Positions 34,051-45,297 of a stretch of DNA of 64,000 bases are shown one piece after another. Both the position numbers and the translations under genes were made by a program. Origin of the DNA: Zingiber officinale (taxonomy: Eukaryota > Streptophyta > Magnoliopsida > Zingiberales > Zingiberaceae); contig NC_055990.1 in NCBI RefSeq assembly GCF_018446385.1, positions 26,311,891 through 26,375,890 of the forward strand. Direction: 5' to 3'. How positions within the stretch are numbered: position 1 is the first letter of the stretch; every line of letters begins with the position of its first letter. The notes beneath the pieces are model-generated. The model worked only from the letters and a program-made list of their open reading frames with translations. It had not been told where the DNA came from and searched no databases.

Positions 34051-34395
34051 TAGACTAGATCGATCCAGACCCCTTTCTGGTCAAACAAAAAGGATTTGGA
34101 TCGATCCAGTGATCGATCCAGACCCTTTCTATTCGAACAGAAAGGGTTTGGATCGATCACTGGATCGATCCAGAAGCGTAACTGGTCGAACAGAAAGGAT
34201 CTGGATCGATCCAAACCCTGGATTGATCACTGGATCAATCCGGAAGCGTAATTGTTCGAACAAAAAGAATCTGGATCGATCCAGTGATCGATCCAGACCC
34301 TGGATCAATCCAGTGATCGGTCCAGACCCTAGATCGATCATTGGATCGATCCAGATTCTTTCTGTTCGAACATAAAGGTATGGATCGATCCAATT
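34050..34395. repeat. GATCGATCCAG-rich tandem repeat
   Basis: The palindromic core GGATCGATCC with CAGA(CCC) tails recurs about 15 times, mixed with a TCTGTTCGAACAGAAAGG palindrome. Self-complementary throughout, so either strand could fold into hairpins. It codes for nothing credible. Confidence 0.85.
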
Positions 34396-34980
34396 CCTTG
34401 GATCACTATGCCCGATCCTGTCGCCTCTGTCCTAACTTCGCCTCTGTATCCAAGTATCCTATGATTTATGTGCAAAAACTTACCTGAAACTTCTTGATGC
34501 AACTTTCTTGATTTGTTGAATTCCACCTTTTGTTGTATTGGTGAAGAAAAAAATATCTTAAACCATGAATTACATAGTACATAGTGAAATACAAATCTCG
34601 AATGAAATAGGATTCACTTAAACACCAACAATTTCATTTTCTTCAACATGCATCAAGATCTTTTTCAATACCAAAACAAAATTAGCTAACTCCATGATAA
34701 TTGACTACAAATAAAAATTTCACTAAATAGCATAACAATAATCAAGATGTTTCAACTTTAACTCAGATAAATTTTATCTCTAGCAAAAAGAACACAATTA
34801 TCATATCATAAATTATAACACCAACTCACAAACTAATTTTGCGTGCAAAATTACAAACATTTAGCAACACTATTTAATGTTTCCAACACCAACTAACAAA
34901 CTAATTTTGCATCCAGAATTGCAATCATTTAGATAGTTACATTACAAAATGAACATTACTTAACACTAACTAACAAGCTG
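34396..34980. other. AT-rich spacer
   Basis: Contains an imperfect duplication of a phrase around 'CACCAACTCACAAACTAATTTTGCGTGC' (34.82 and 34.89 kb). No gene. Confidence 0.4.
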
Positions 34981-35291
34981 AACTAACAATACAATGAGGA
35001 TTATGGCTAAGAGAATCAAGTTCACCATCACTGATATCCAAATGAATGTCGGTACTTGGATTATTCTTGGGTTATGTCCATGAGAAGCATTGTGTTCACT
35101 TTCAATATTACTAGATGAACTAGCATCGGACGTCACCCACTTTTGTCATCCATGTTGCCTGCAGCTATAATACTGTCTTCCAGGATTCTTGGTTGATCTA
35201 GAATACACACCAATGTTCTTTGTCCGCAGTCCCTACATGTTACAGGTTGAAATCTTGTATTTTCGATGCTACTAAAACTTGATGATGCCAT
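34975..35291 (-). pseudogene. GRF-type zinc-finger membrane protein, broken
   Basis: From the Met at 35291 the minus strand reads MASSSFSSIENTRFQPVTC, then shifts frame and continues LRTKNIGVYSRSTKNPGRQ, YYSCRQHG, a stop, and QKWVTSD. LRT...KNPGR.(F/Y)YSC and W(V)D are the hallmarks of the GRF zinc finger (Pfam zf-GRF). After a Ser/His-rich linker comes a C-terminal hydrophobic segment (WISVMVNLILLAIILIVLLV), as in the small plant GRF-plus-transmembrane proteins of unknown role. At least one frameshift and one stop make it a pseudogene. Confidence 0.65.
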
Positions 35292-36359
35292 GAAACAATA
35301 ACCTAATAATCAAATTTTCATTACTTAGATTAAAAAAAATTATAACATTCTGCAGAAGGAATATTGACGAGCATATAGAACTTAGATATTTTGTTATGGA
35401 ACTAACACTATATATTATGTTTAGTTCAAAGAATCTAGGCCAACAACCATAAATCTGAAGTAGGACTACTCTTCTGTTACACAGTTATCTTCATGAGCAT
35501 ATAGACTTCTGAGCATAAAACATTGTAGGAGTACCCATTTCATAATTTTGAAAATGAAGAAATCTACACAAGACAGGAGTAAACTCCAAAAAAACATACA
35601 CCAACTGCAGACAATGCTTATAAAGAATTGAAGTCTTAGATGAATAAGAAGATTGACCAGACACCTTAGAACAAGTGTATCTGCTCCTATTTCATGTGCA
35701 ACAATATCTAATACATATACTACTACACTAATGAAAATATCCATTTAAAGTATCAAGCCCATTATATGACAATTGCCATCCACTGGCTCCTCCAGAGGTA
35801 GTTGTTCCTATAGTTAATAGCCTGGCTGGTTGTTGTTTCTATAGTTAACATAACAATTGTCATCCACTGAAGAAAGGTGACAAAATAATATTGCTACTTT
35901 TTAAAACTCGCCACAGAATTATAGCTAGGAAAAGTTGAATCAATTATGCAGGTTAGTATAGTATAGGTTTACCATTTGAATCAATTAGCGGTATTCATAT
36001 GTAGAAATATTTAAGGAGCCCTCGATACCCAAACAAATGAACAATGCCATCGACTAGGAAAAGTTGAATATAAAAAATAATAAATATTTCATCCTATTTT
36101 TTTTTAACTATTTTTTTTATTTGATCAATTTGATAAGTGCACTATTTTTTTCGTTCTTTTAAAACCAGAATTCTAAAACTTTGCCAAATATACAAAAGAG
36201 TGCAAAGAGACGTGGAGCAGAGAGTAGGACATATCAACTTCAAGTTTTATAGAACATGGTTTTGATTGAGATATGCTAGTTTGTAAGCTAGCCTTGTTTG
36301 AGATGCCACTTGTGATTTCTGTTGCTTATGAACTTCTTGTATGACTACCCAAATTCTAA
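35292..36359. other. AT-rich DNA upstream of the GRF pseudogene
   Basis: No domain seen. An ORF at 35744-35466 (minus) is hydrophobic, but I judge it chance. Confidence 0.35.
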
Positions 36360-36722
36360 ATGCTAATTTTGTTAATGGTCAATAGGTCTTTAAGAATCAA
36401 GCTAGTAAATGTACACAAATATTTTGAAATCATTGTGGCAGGAAATATTCGTACACAAATAGATCGCGGCACCTAGTTTGCTTCGGAGGAGAAGGAGGAA
36501 TGCGTCGCCGGCGAGAGAGGGAAAAGAAGCACAAAACCCTAGATCACAACACCTTGTTTGCTTCGGAGGAGAGGGAGGAATGCGTCTCCGGCGAGAGAGG
36601 GAAGAGAAGCCAACAAAAAACCCTAGACCGCGGTGAGAGAGCTTTGCGTCGGTGGAGAGCGCGTCAAGCTTCGACGGAGAGAGGTTTGGTTCCTGCTTTG
36701 GCAAAGAGAGGTTTGGTTCCTG
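36360..36722 (-). repeat. Inverted copy of the FAR1-element leader
   Basis: On the minus strand this repeats 26395-26975: the GCATTCCTCC/TCCGAAGCAAA units, CTAGGGTTTT, then the TTTGTGTACATTTACTA and TTGACCATTAACAAAATTA segment. It lies upstream of the GRF pseudogene in the same direction. It is interrupted at its right end by the hAT MITE and resumes at 37345. Confidence 0.75.
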
Positions 36723-37344
36723 TAGAGCTGTAAATGAGCCGAGCCGAGCCAAGCTTTGGGATGTTCAAGCTTGTTTGATAAGTTAACCGAGCCGAGCCGA
36801 GCCGAGCTTAAAATGAACCAAGCTTTTGAAATGAGTGTTCAAGCTTGGCTTGGTTTATTTTTTATGAGCTTGAGCTTGTTTGAAGCTTGGCTTGAGCTTG
36901 GTTCGTTTAGATGTTATCAAGCTCTCAATTCAAGCTTGGCTTGAGCTTGGTTCGAGCTTGGCATGAGCTTGGTTCGAACTTTCAATTCAAGCTTATTTGA
37001 TTGTTTGAAACTTTTAGTTATTTGATTGGTTATTGAGCTTGGAAATTTAAATTTATTTATTTATTTTATTTTATTATTTATTTATCATATTGAAAAGAGT
37101 TTTATTAATGAATATGGTTCGTGAACATTGTTCACGAACGTTGTTCACGAACATTGTTCACGAACGTTGTTCACGAACGTTAACGAGCTGAACACATATG
37201 TGTTCAAGCTTGTTTGTTTAGCTTAACGAGTTGTTCAAGCTTGTTTGTTTAATCAATCTTGTTTATATTGAACGAACATAAACAAGCTCTTACCAAGCCG
37301 AACATCAAGCTTGTTCACGAACGCTTGGTTCATTTACAGCCCTA
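36723..37344. mobile_element. Non-autonomous hAT element, copy 1
   Basis: 622 bp. Ends TAGAGCTGTAAATGAGCC and GGTTCATTTACAGCCCTA pair at 16 of 18 positions. Perfect 8-bp duplications GGTTCCTG flank it (36715-36722, 37345-37352), the hAT signature. The interior is made of CGAGCC, AAGCTTGG and TTGTTCACGAACG repeats; no transposase. A second member is at 53830-54579. Confidence 0.9.
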
Positions 37345-37485
37345 GGTTCCTGCTCAAAATACCCTTTTGCGGAAAAAACCCTTTTGCATTTTTTTTTTTA
37401 TTTCAAAGCTTGCGTGGCGTCCAGCTGTTCTTTGCAGCACCAAACTTGCCGCACAGAATCGCAGGAGAGCTCAGCTGTTCTTTGC

Positions 37486-38050
37486 TAGGCTGCGGTGCAT
37501 CTCCTGCGGTTTCGTGCGGTGGCTTGTCCACGTCATCCGCGAAGAAGAAAAAAAAAGTCACGTCGCATCAAAAAAAAAAAACACTGTCCGCGAGCCCTAG
37601 CCACCTTCCTCTCCCCGAGCCACGGCGCTCTCCGCGAGCGAACTCCTCTCCGCGAGCCACCGCCCTCTCCGTGAGTGAGCTTCTCTCCTCGAGCGAACTC
37701 CTCTCCGCGAGCCACCGCCCTCTCCGCGAGTGAGCTTCTCTCCGCGAGCGAGCTCCTCTCCACGACCAGCCACCTTCCTCGTCGCGAGCCACCGCACCTT
37801 CCTCGCCGCGAGCATCCGCGAGCCACCTTCCTCTCCGCGAGCAGTCTCCTCACCGCACGCCCAAGCAGAAGCGGCCAGACACCTTCCTCGCCACGAGCCA
37901 CTGCCCTCTCCGCGAGCCCTAGCAAAAGCGCCGGCGCCTCCCTCTCTGAACCCGGGAGAATCCGAGAGAAGTAGAATCACCTCTCTCCCCTCCGATCCTG
38001 TCGCCGCGAGTCCTGTCGCTGCGACCTCTCCCCCGACCTCTCCGCCGCGA
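37486..38050 (+). repeat. Left inverted arm
   Basis: Begins TAGGCTGCGGTGCATCTCCT and contains an irregular array of CTCTCCGCGAGCCACCGCC-type units (37600-37930), with one more run of units than the right arm. Arg/Ser/Ala-rich ORFs here on both strands come from the array. Confidence 0.8.
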
Positions 38051-38365
38051 ATTTAACAATCAAACATGCACTAGGAAGCCCAGCATCCCTAGCTGTGAAA
38101 ACTACTGGTTATTGCGTTTGACAGTAAATGATTCTCAAGATTTATTACTTCTTTCCCAACCTCATGCAAATACGGTTTTGGCATACTTAATGGTTGCATT
38201 TAAGTTTTTTTCTAATAGTTTTTGTTATTGGAAAGGTTGGTACAAATGGCCTCATGACATTTTTATAGGATGGTAGCAATGACATTCCTTAGTCCTTACA
38301 GCCAAAATTTGTTATATGCTATTCTATTGTTCTATTAACGATTTATCAGTTATTTGAATTTTCAG

Positions 38366-38636
38366 GCCGAGAAGAATGAACTTCGTGAAGGAAGCAAAGC
38401 TGAAGGCAGAAAAAGAAAGCTTAGAGCAGCAAATCAAACTTCTGAATACAAGGTCTAGTAGCAATGCTGCTCACCCGCCCGTTATACCTACCCCTTTCAC
38501 ATTCCCTGGTCAACCTGCTGGGCACAAGTTAATGATGTCGATCATTGGTTACCCTAGCTATCCAATGTGGCAATTCATGCCCCCTGCCGATGTCGATACA
38601 TCACTGGATGCTGATAAATGCCCACCTGTTGCCTAA
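38366..38636 (+). pseudogene. Last exon of a bHLH IVc (ILR3-like) transcription factor
   Basis: Follows a TTTTCAG acceptor. It reads AEKNELRE, loses frame near 38390, then in the next frame reads AKLKAEKESLEQQIK, and on to KLMMSIIGYP, MWQFMPPADVDTS and a C-terminal PPVA before TAA. This leucine-rich coil plus the GYP...MWQFMPP tail is the C-terminus of ILR3/bHLH104/115-type iron-homeostasis regulators. The basic helix-loop-helix exons are absent. With the frame break it is a captured, dead fragment. Confidence 0.75.
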
Positions 38637-39055
38637 GCAAACGAACAATTAAAAAAACAAAAAGTCTTAAATCTGTTAGAATTGAAGATGATTTCACATG
38701 CATGTTTCAGCTTTATGCCTTTCCCGTAAGATATAGATTTCACCTATAAATAAATTACTTATCTTTGCATTTGGACACGAGTCCTTTCCTATCTCTTGAT
38801 GCTTATTTGTGGAGTGAGGCAATTCAATGTGTTTATTCTCGTATAGAAATATACTCGAGTTTGAATAGTGTACCAAACTGAACATTTGTTGCAAATCAGA
38901 AAGCGTTTTGGATCAAACACCTGGCCGATTTACACGTCAAACATCCAAATATGAAATTACCAGAAATCTAGATTTCACAAGTTGAAACTTTAACGTGGGA
39001 ACAAACTATGGTTACTTGCATCAAAATAGAAAACAGGGTGGGGGGCAACTTAAAT
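38637..39055. other. Spacer between the two captured exons
   Basis: Probably the 3' flank of the bHLH gene and of the DSS1 gene, which face each other. Nothing recognised. Confidence 0.4.
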
Positions 39056-39189
39056 TCAACTCTTGCTAGAGTTGCTCTCGAGCTCTTTCTTAAGCTGTTG
39101 GGAGAAGTCATCATTCACGTCGTCGTCATCCCAATCATCCTCCCACTGTTGCACGACTTCTTTGCCTTCTTCTTTCTCATCATCCCATT
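39056..39189 (-). pseudogene. Last exon of DSS1/SEM1 (26S proteasome lid, BRCA2 partner)
   Basis: After a TTGCAG acceptor the minus strand reads WDDEKEEGKEVVQQWEDDWD, DDDVNDDFSQQLKKELESN and SSKS before TGA. This is the highly conserved acidic C-terminal half of DSS1, a ~75-residue protein of the proteasome lid that also aids BRCA2/RAD51 repair and TREX-2 export. The exon is intact, but I find no first exon (LFEDDDEFEEF type) within the arms. It is therefore either a captured fragment, or a real gene whose first exon I missed or that was cut off by the rearrangement. Confidence 0.75.
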
Positions 39190-40079
39190 CTGCAATGAGC
39201 ACAATACACATGATTAATATCAATAACCCTAGCTGTACAACTACAATATGGTTCACATTTCATTACATTTTAATATCTAAATTCATCATGACCACTATTA
39301 AATAATCAAGCCCAAAATCAAAATGTACATTTTCATTTTTTTTTTAAGAACGAACTGTTCCATCAAGTCGGATATGAAGAGATCATAAAATGTTTCATCA
39401 AGATCAGAAAACTAAACCTTATTCGCAGACAACATATTGAACAAAAAAGAGAAGCAATTCAGAGTTTGACATTTGTCAAAATTTTAGGGATAAATTTTAG
39501 CAGATGAGGTGAGTAAAACAAGGCTGGAAGCATCCCCTTCATAAAAAAATTTTATATTCTCAGGAAGGAACTAGACAGTAGCTAAAAAAATTTCCAAATT
39601 GGAAGTAACAAGAAGAATACAGGCAATCAACTATGGTTTCCAAGACGCATCCACTCAATTCCACATCCACAACTTAATTCCTAATGAACTTTCTGAACTT
39701 ATTCTACATGTAGAATTTTAGAGGTGACGTTAGCTGCTAAATAAAAATCTCCTAAACATATTCAAAGATGGCAATGGTGTAAGGAAGGAAGGACATCAAG
39801 TATAATCCCCAGTTGCATCAAGTCACAAGGCTTGCCAAGAGAATAGCTTGGGACAAACCAGTCCCTTGTAAGAAGCTAATAGTGCTAGACACAGGTGAAA
39901 GAAAGCAAAATATCAATATCAAAAGCCATGTAGTGAACTGGGCATCAATAAGCGAGGACAATTCTAACTTTGCACATTCTCATTTTTATCTCATCACTTA
40001 CCAATAATGTTGGCAAGTCAAGTATTGAAACCCTACTCCAGAAACTATCATGCACATTCTCATTTTTATCTCCGACCTT
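39190..40079. other. Intron-like spacer with a local duplication
   Basis: AT-rich. The phrase GCACATTCTCATTTTTATCTC occurs at about 39973 and again at about 40052, just inside the right arm. No exon recognised. Confidence 0.45.
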
Positions 40080-40150
40080 GCGCCGGAGAGGTCGGGGGAG
40101 AGGTCGCAGCGGCAGGATTTTCCAGAACAGTGCGGCAGGAGGGTAGAGAG
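40080..40150 (-). repeat. Right inverted arm, inner piece
   Basis: Reverse complement of about 37980-38050 (GCCGGAGAGGTCGGGGGAGA). Ends at the copia insertion; the arm resumes at 44892. Confidence 0.75.
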
Positions 40151-40487
40151 TGTTGGAAACAGAAATTATGGGAGAAGAAAAAAGAATTATAGAAAGAAAA
40201 ATGTAGAAGAGGAGAAATAACTCTGTGTGGAAGAGGAGTAGAAGAAAATAGAAAACTCAACTTGTTCATTCATGAGAAAGAAATACATATTTATAGACTT
40301 ATTGGATAAGCACTATATGAGATAATCATGATATTTTAAAAAAATAATAATAAATAAATTCTATCTCCACGAACTCTTATCAATTCATCAAGTTTTATTT
40401 CTATCCTATCTCTAGTCAAGACTTTCCACATCACCATTTTATCTCCATAAAATTTTATCAACAAAAAATCAAGTTTAATTTTCAACA
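40151..40487 (-). repeat. 3' LTR of the young copia
   Basis: 337 bp, TGTTGGAAAC to TTTTCAACA on the plus strand. Next to it inside is the purine tract (AAGAGGGGG on the minus strand). Confidence 0.95.
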
Positions 40488-43400
40488 CCCCCTCTTAAAC
40501 TTGATTTTGTGACTCCAAGCAAATATCGCATTTTGATGAAGTCTTCAAATTTGAGTGGCTTGGTAAAAATATCAGCAACTTGATCTTGAGACTTTATGTA
40601 TTCCACTTGCACCTCTTTTCTTGTAATGCATTCTTTGATATAGTGAAAGCGCGTATTGATGTGCTTGCTTCTATCATGGAAGACTGGATTTTTTGCTAGT
40701 GCTATTGTAGACTTGTTATCAACTCGTATCTTGGTTGCCTCTTCTTGTGGTAAACTTAACTCATTCAATAAATTTCTGAGCCAAACAGCATGACAAACAC
40801 ATGAAGTCGCAGCCACATACTCTGCTTCACAAGTAGAAAGTGTGACAATAGGCTGTTTTTTCGACATCCAAGTGAAAGCTGTATCTCCCATAAAGAACAC
40901 AAATCCTGTAGTGCTCTTTCTATCATCTATATCTCCACCCCAATCACTGTCACTATATCCTTCAAGTTTGAAGTGGTTAGATGTTGAATAAAGTAATCCA
41001 AAATCTATCGTACCTTTGATATAGCGCAAAATTCTCTTAGCGATCTTAAGGTGGGTAGTAGTTGGATCTTCCATGTAGCGACTAATAAGTCCAACAGCAT
41101 AAAGAATATCAGGCCTTATACACGTCAAGTATCGTAAATTTTCAACCAAACTCTTAAAAAATGTTGGATCAACTTTTTCTTCTTCATCATGCTTTGATAG
41201 CTTGACTCCACATTCTACTGGGGTATTTATAGACTTACTGTTATCCATCCTGAACTTCTTTAATATCTCTCTTGCATAACCTTCTTGTGAGATGAAGCTT
41301 CCATCTTTCCTTTGGTTCACTTCAATGCCCAGATAGTATGCCATGAGCCCAATATCAGTCATTTCAAACTTTTTAGTCATCGCTTCTTTAAATTCTCCAA
41401 ACATACTTGGATTGCTTCCTGTGAAGATCAAGTCATCGACATATAGGCATACAATCAAAACATCTTTATCCTTACTCTGAATGTATAATGCATGTTCATA
41501 AGGACATTTGATGAAGCCTTTCTCTTGCAGGTGCTTGTCTATTCGGCTATTCCATGCCCTTGTGCTTGCTTTAGCCCGTAGAGAGCCTTCTTCAATTTTA
41601 GAACTCTGTCTATTTGTCCTTTAACTTCATAACCTGATGGTTGCTAAATATAGACTTCTTCTTCAAGAACTCCATTTAAAAAAGCAGATTTTACATCCAT
41701 TTGATGTATTTTCCACTTATTTTGAGCTGCTAAAGCAATGATTAGTCTGACAGTTTCTAATCGAGCAACGGGAGCGAATACCTCATCATAATCAATGCCA
41801 GATCTTTGACTGTAGCCTTTTGCCACCAATCTTGTTTTATATCTTTCAACTTCTCCTTTGGCATTCTTCTTTATTTTGTATACCCACTTCACACCAATCG
41901 CCTTATGCCCTTTAGGAAGTGTCGTTAACTCCCATGTGTCATTCTTCTCTATCGCCTTGATTTCTTCATCCATTGCATCTTTCCACCTTTTTCTTTTTAT
42001 AGCTTCTTGAAAATTTATAGGCTCGCAATCCGCAAAGAGACAAAATAGAGTAAGATTATCTTGATTTTCAGTTACCTCATAAATTTCCCGTAAGCTTCTA
42101 AAGCGTAGTACTCTTTCACTTGAAGTTGATGCAGATAAATTCTCTTCAGTACTTGAAGTTGGTGTTACTAGTGGAGTAGTAGGCTCCTCTCTTGTTTTCT
42201 CTACCCTTGGTTGCTCCACATTTTCTTCTTCAAAGTATGAGAAGAAGTTGTAATCTTTATTTTGAGATTTCCAATTCCATTCTTCTTCTTCATTAAATAT
42301 GACATCTCGGCTGATGATTGTCTTCCCAGTATCTGGATTGTATAATTTATACCCTTTTGAGTTAGTATCATAGCCAATAAAAATAAATTTCTTACTTTTA
42401 TCATCCAGTTTACTTCTTGCTTCATCAGGCACATGAACGTGTACTATACTCCCAAAAACTCTTAGATGAGAAATTCCAGGTTTCCTTCCGCTCCACGCTT
42501 CTTGTGGTGTCTTGTCCCACACACTCCTGGTTGATGATCGGTTGGATAAGTATACTGCGCATGCAACCGCTTCTGCCCAAAGTTCCTTTGGTAGCCTCTT
42601 GCTTTTGAGAATGCTCCTTGCCATGTCAAGGATGGTTCGATTCTTTCTTTCTGCCACTCCATTTTGTTGAGGAGATCTTGGAACTGTCAAGGGTCGTCGT
42701 ATTCCGTTTGCTTCACAAAATTCTTGAAACTCATTTGAGGTAAATTCTCCTCCTCGATCGGAACGCATAGCTTTGACCTCGAGACCGCTCTCCTTTTCTA
42801 TGGTAGCTTTAAATTTCTTGAATATGCCGAAGACCTCCGATTTTTGCTTCAAGAAGTATACCCAAGTTTTCCGAGAAAAATCATCTATGAAAAGAATGAA
42901 ATAATTACTCTTACCAAGTGAACTTGGCTTTATCGGACCGCAAACATCTGTATGTATAAGTTCAAGAGGCTTTTGAGCTCTTGAACTTGACTCCTTTGGA
43001 AAACCTCTTCTAAATTGCTTCCCACGTAGACATGCTTCACATACTTGATCAGGATGTTTGATATAAGGTAGTCCTCTCACCATCTCCTTCTTTGAAAGCA
43101 GTTCTAGTCCTCCGAAATTCAGATGTCCAAATCGAAGATGCCATAGCCAAGTGATGTCTTTGTAACAAGCTTTGAGACAGTTGACGACATCATTTTGAAT
43201 ATTAAGTAAGAACATTCTATTTTTTGACATAGGCACCTTAGCAATTAAGCAACCAATATGATCTTTCAAGATGAGCATACCATCTTTTAGATGAATATCA
43301 TACCCTTTTGCCAAAAGTTGTCCTAAGCTTAGGATGTTGCTCTTCATATTTGGTACAAAGAAAACATTTGAGATAAATTCATGTTTTCCATTCTTCAAAC

Positions 43401-44538
43401 GGATGAAAATGTTACCTTTGCCTTTTACCTCAATCTTTGATTCATCTCCGAAGGATACATTACCACCAACTGATTCATCAAGCTCTACGAACATGTTTTT
43501 TTTCCCGCACATATGATTGCTTGCACCAGTGTCGAGATACCAAATTGTATCTTCTTCTCTTTCATTATCTTTATATGCTAGCAGTAGGGTGCCATCTTCT
43601 TCTTTCCTTTCTTCCATATAATTTACTCTTTCATATACTTTATTCTTGGGCGATCTACATTCTTTTGCATAATGTCCAAATTTGTCATAATTGTAGCACT
43701 TAACTTGAGATTTATCGTACCTCGAGTTTGTATACCCTCTTCCACGTCCTCTTGTTGAATGTTCTCCTCTTTCATTGTTGTTGTTGGAGACCCATCCTTG
43801 CTCATTAGAACGGCCTCGTCCATATCCACGACCTCTTCCCCGTTGACTTCTATTATTACTGGAGCTTTCATCCTTCTTTGTTGGTTGAAAAGTCGTCTTT
43901 AGGAGTTGTTGAGTAATTTCTTCATTTATCTTCTTCTTTTCTTCATGGGCTTGTAATGAACTCAGCAGTTGCTCAATCGTCATGACTTGTAGATCCTTGG
44001 TCTCTTCGATGATGGTTGTAATGCTATCAAATTTTGAATCCAATGATCGAAGAATTTTCTCAATGATAGTTACTTCTTCTAGTTTCTCACCATTTCTCTT
44101 TAGTTGATTGGAAATGGTAGAGACTCTAGAAAAATAATCTGATACTAACTCACCTTCTTTCATACGAAGAGCATCAAATTGACTTCTTAATGTCTGAAGT
44201 CGTACCTTTTTTACTTTTTCTTCTCCTTGATATGAGACTTGGAGTTTTTCCCATGCTTGCTTGGCTGAAGTAGCACTTGAAATTTTCTCAAAACCATCCT
44301 CATCTAAAGCTTGATAAATGAGGAAGAGAGCCTTCTTGTCTCTCTTTCTTAAATCTCTCAGACTGTCTTTTTCAGTTGAAGATAACGTCGAGTCGTCACG
44401 AGGCTCAACGTAGCCTTTTTCTATAACTTCCCAAACATCATGAGCTCCAAGAAGCGCCTTCATCTTGATACTCCAATTGTCATAATTACTCATTTTGAGT
44501 ACTAGAACTTGGAAGGGAACCATACCTCCATTAGCCAT
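40475..44538 (-). pseudogene. Copia gag-pol, nearly intact
   Basis: Starts at the Met at 44538 (MANGGMVPFQ), just after the primer site; the longer upstream frame is leader. In order: gag (YDNWSIKMKALLG), a zinc knuckle near 43690 reading CYNY where CX2C is expected, protease DTGASNH (about 43530), integrase HHCC (about 43140-43030) with HTDVCGP and SDRGGEF, then RT. A TAG at 41646-41644 falls after EEVYI, and a frame change near 41550 follows. From 41458 the frame is open again: YVDD at 41432-41443, RNase H (DSDWGG, CEAEY) to about 40475. So there is one stop, one frameshift and one lost zinc ligand in an otherwise complete polyprotein. Confidence 0.93.
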
Positions 44539-44539
44539 A

Positions 44540-44551
44540 GCTCTGATACCA
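44540..44551 (-). other. Copia primer-binding site
   Basis: TGGTATCAGAGC on the minus strand, complementary to initiator tRNA-Met, three bases inside the 5' LTR. Confidence 0.9.
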
Positions 44552-44554
44552 CTT

Positions 44555-44891
44555 TGTTGGAAACAGAAATTATGGGAGAAGAAAAAAGAATTATAGAAGG
44601 AAAAATATGGAAGAGGAAAAATAACTCTGTGTGGAAGAGGAGTAGAAGAAAATAGAAAACTCAACTTGTTCATTCATGAGAAAGAAATACATATTTATAG
44701 GCTTATTGGATAAGCACTATATGAGATAATCATGATATTTTAAAAAAATAATAATAAATAAATTCTATCTCCACGAACTCTTATCAATTCATCAAGTTTT
44801 ATCTCTATCCTATCTCTAGTCAAGACTTGCCACATCACCATTTTATCTCCATAAAATTTTATCAACAAAAAATCAAGTTTAATTTTCAACA
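44555..44891 (-). repeat. 5' LTR of the young copia
   Basis: 337 bp, about 98% like the other LTR by eye, followed by GAGAG. Confidence 0.95.
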
Positions 44892-45297
44892 GAGAGGCGA
44901 TTCTGCTTCTCTCGGATTCTCCTGGGTTCGGAGAGGGAGGCGTCGGCGCTTCTGCTAGGGCTCGCGGAGAGGGCGGTGGCTCGCGGCGAGGAAGGTGTCT
45001 GGCTGCTTCTGCTTGGGCGTGCGGTGAGGAGACTGCTCGCGGAAAGGAAGGTGGCTCGCGGATGCTCGCGGCCAGGAAGGTGTGGTGGCTCGCGGCGAGG
45101 AAGGTGGCTGGTCGTGGAGAGGAGCTCGCTCGCGGAGAGGGCGGTGGCTCGCGGAGAGGAGTTCGCTCGAGGAGAGAAGCTCGCTCGCGGAGAGGGCGGT
45201 GGCTTTTTTTTTATGCGACGCGACTTTTTTTTTTTCTTCTTCGCGGATGACGTGGACAAGCCACCGCACGAAACCGCAGGAGATGCACCGCAGCCTA
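44892..45297 (-). repeat. Right inverted arm, outer piece
   Basis: Reverse complement of the left arm from 37486: it ends (plus strand) CCGCAGCCTA at 45297 and includes the CGCGAG array with fewer units. Confidence 0.8.

Larger units (their letters stand above)
40151..44891 (-). mobile_element. Young Ty1/copia element in the right arm
   Basis: 4.74 kb, minus orientation. LTRs of exactly 337 bp each (40151-40487, 44555-44891) differ at roughly seven places. GAGAG duplications stand at 40146-40150 and 44892-44896. A tRNA-Met primer site and a purine tract (40488-40496) are in place. Low LTR divergence makes it the youngest copia in the window. It is the event that split the older inverted arm. 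Confidence 0.95.
37486..45297. mobile_element. Inverted-arm unit carrying bHLH and DSS1 exons
   Basis: The left arm (37486-38050) and right arm (45297-44892 plus 40150-40080, reverse-complemented) are near copies. Both start TAGGCTGCGGTGCATCTCCT and run through the CGCGAGCCACC repeats to the GACCTCTCCCCCGACCTCTC block. A copia element splits the right arm at a GAGAG duplication. Between the arms lie a bHLH last exon (plus) and a DSS1 last exon (minus), each with adjoining intron-like DNA. Long GC-rich inverted ends around pieces of unrelated genes are the pattern of Pack-MULEs. I found no matching 9-bp target duplication, so a segmental inverted duplication remains possible. Confidence 0.6.

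Noticed and set aside
37311-37980. Ser/Arg/Ala-rich ORFs over 100 codons
   Set aside because: They are produced by the CGCGAGCC array of the inverted arm and are open on both strands at once.
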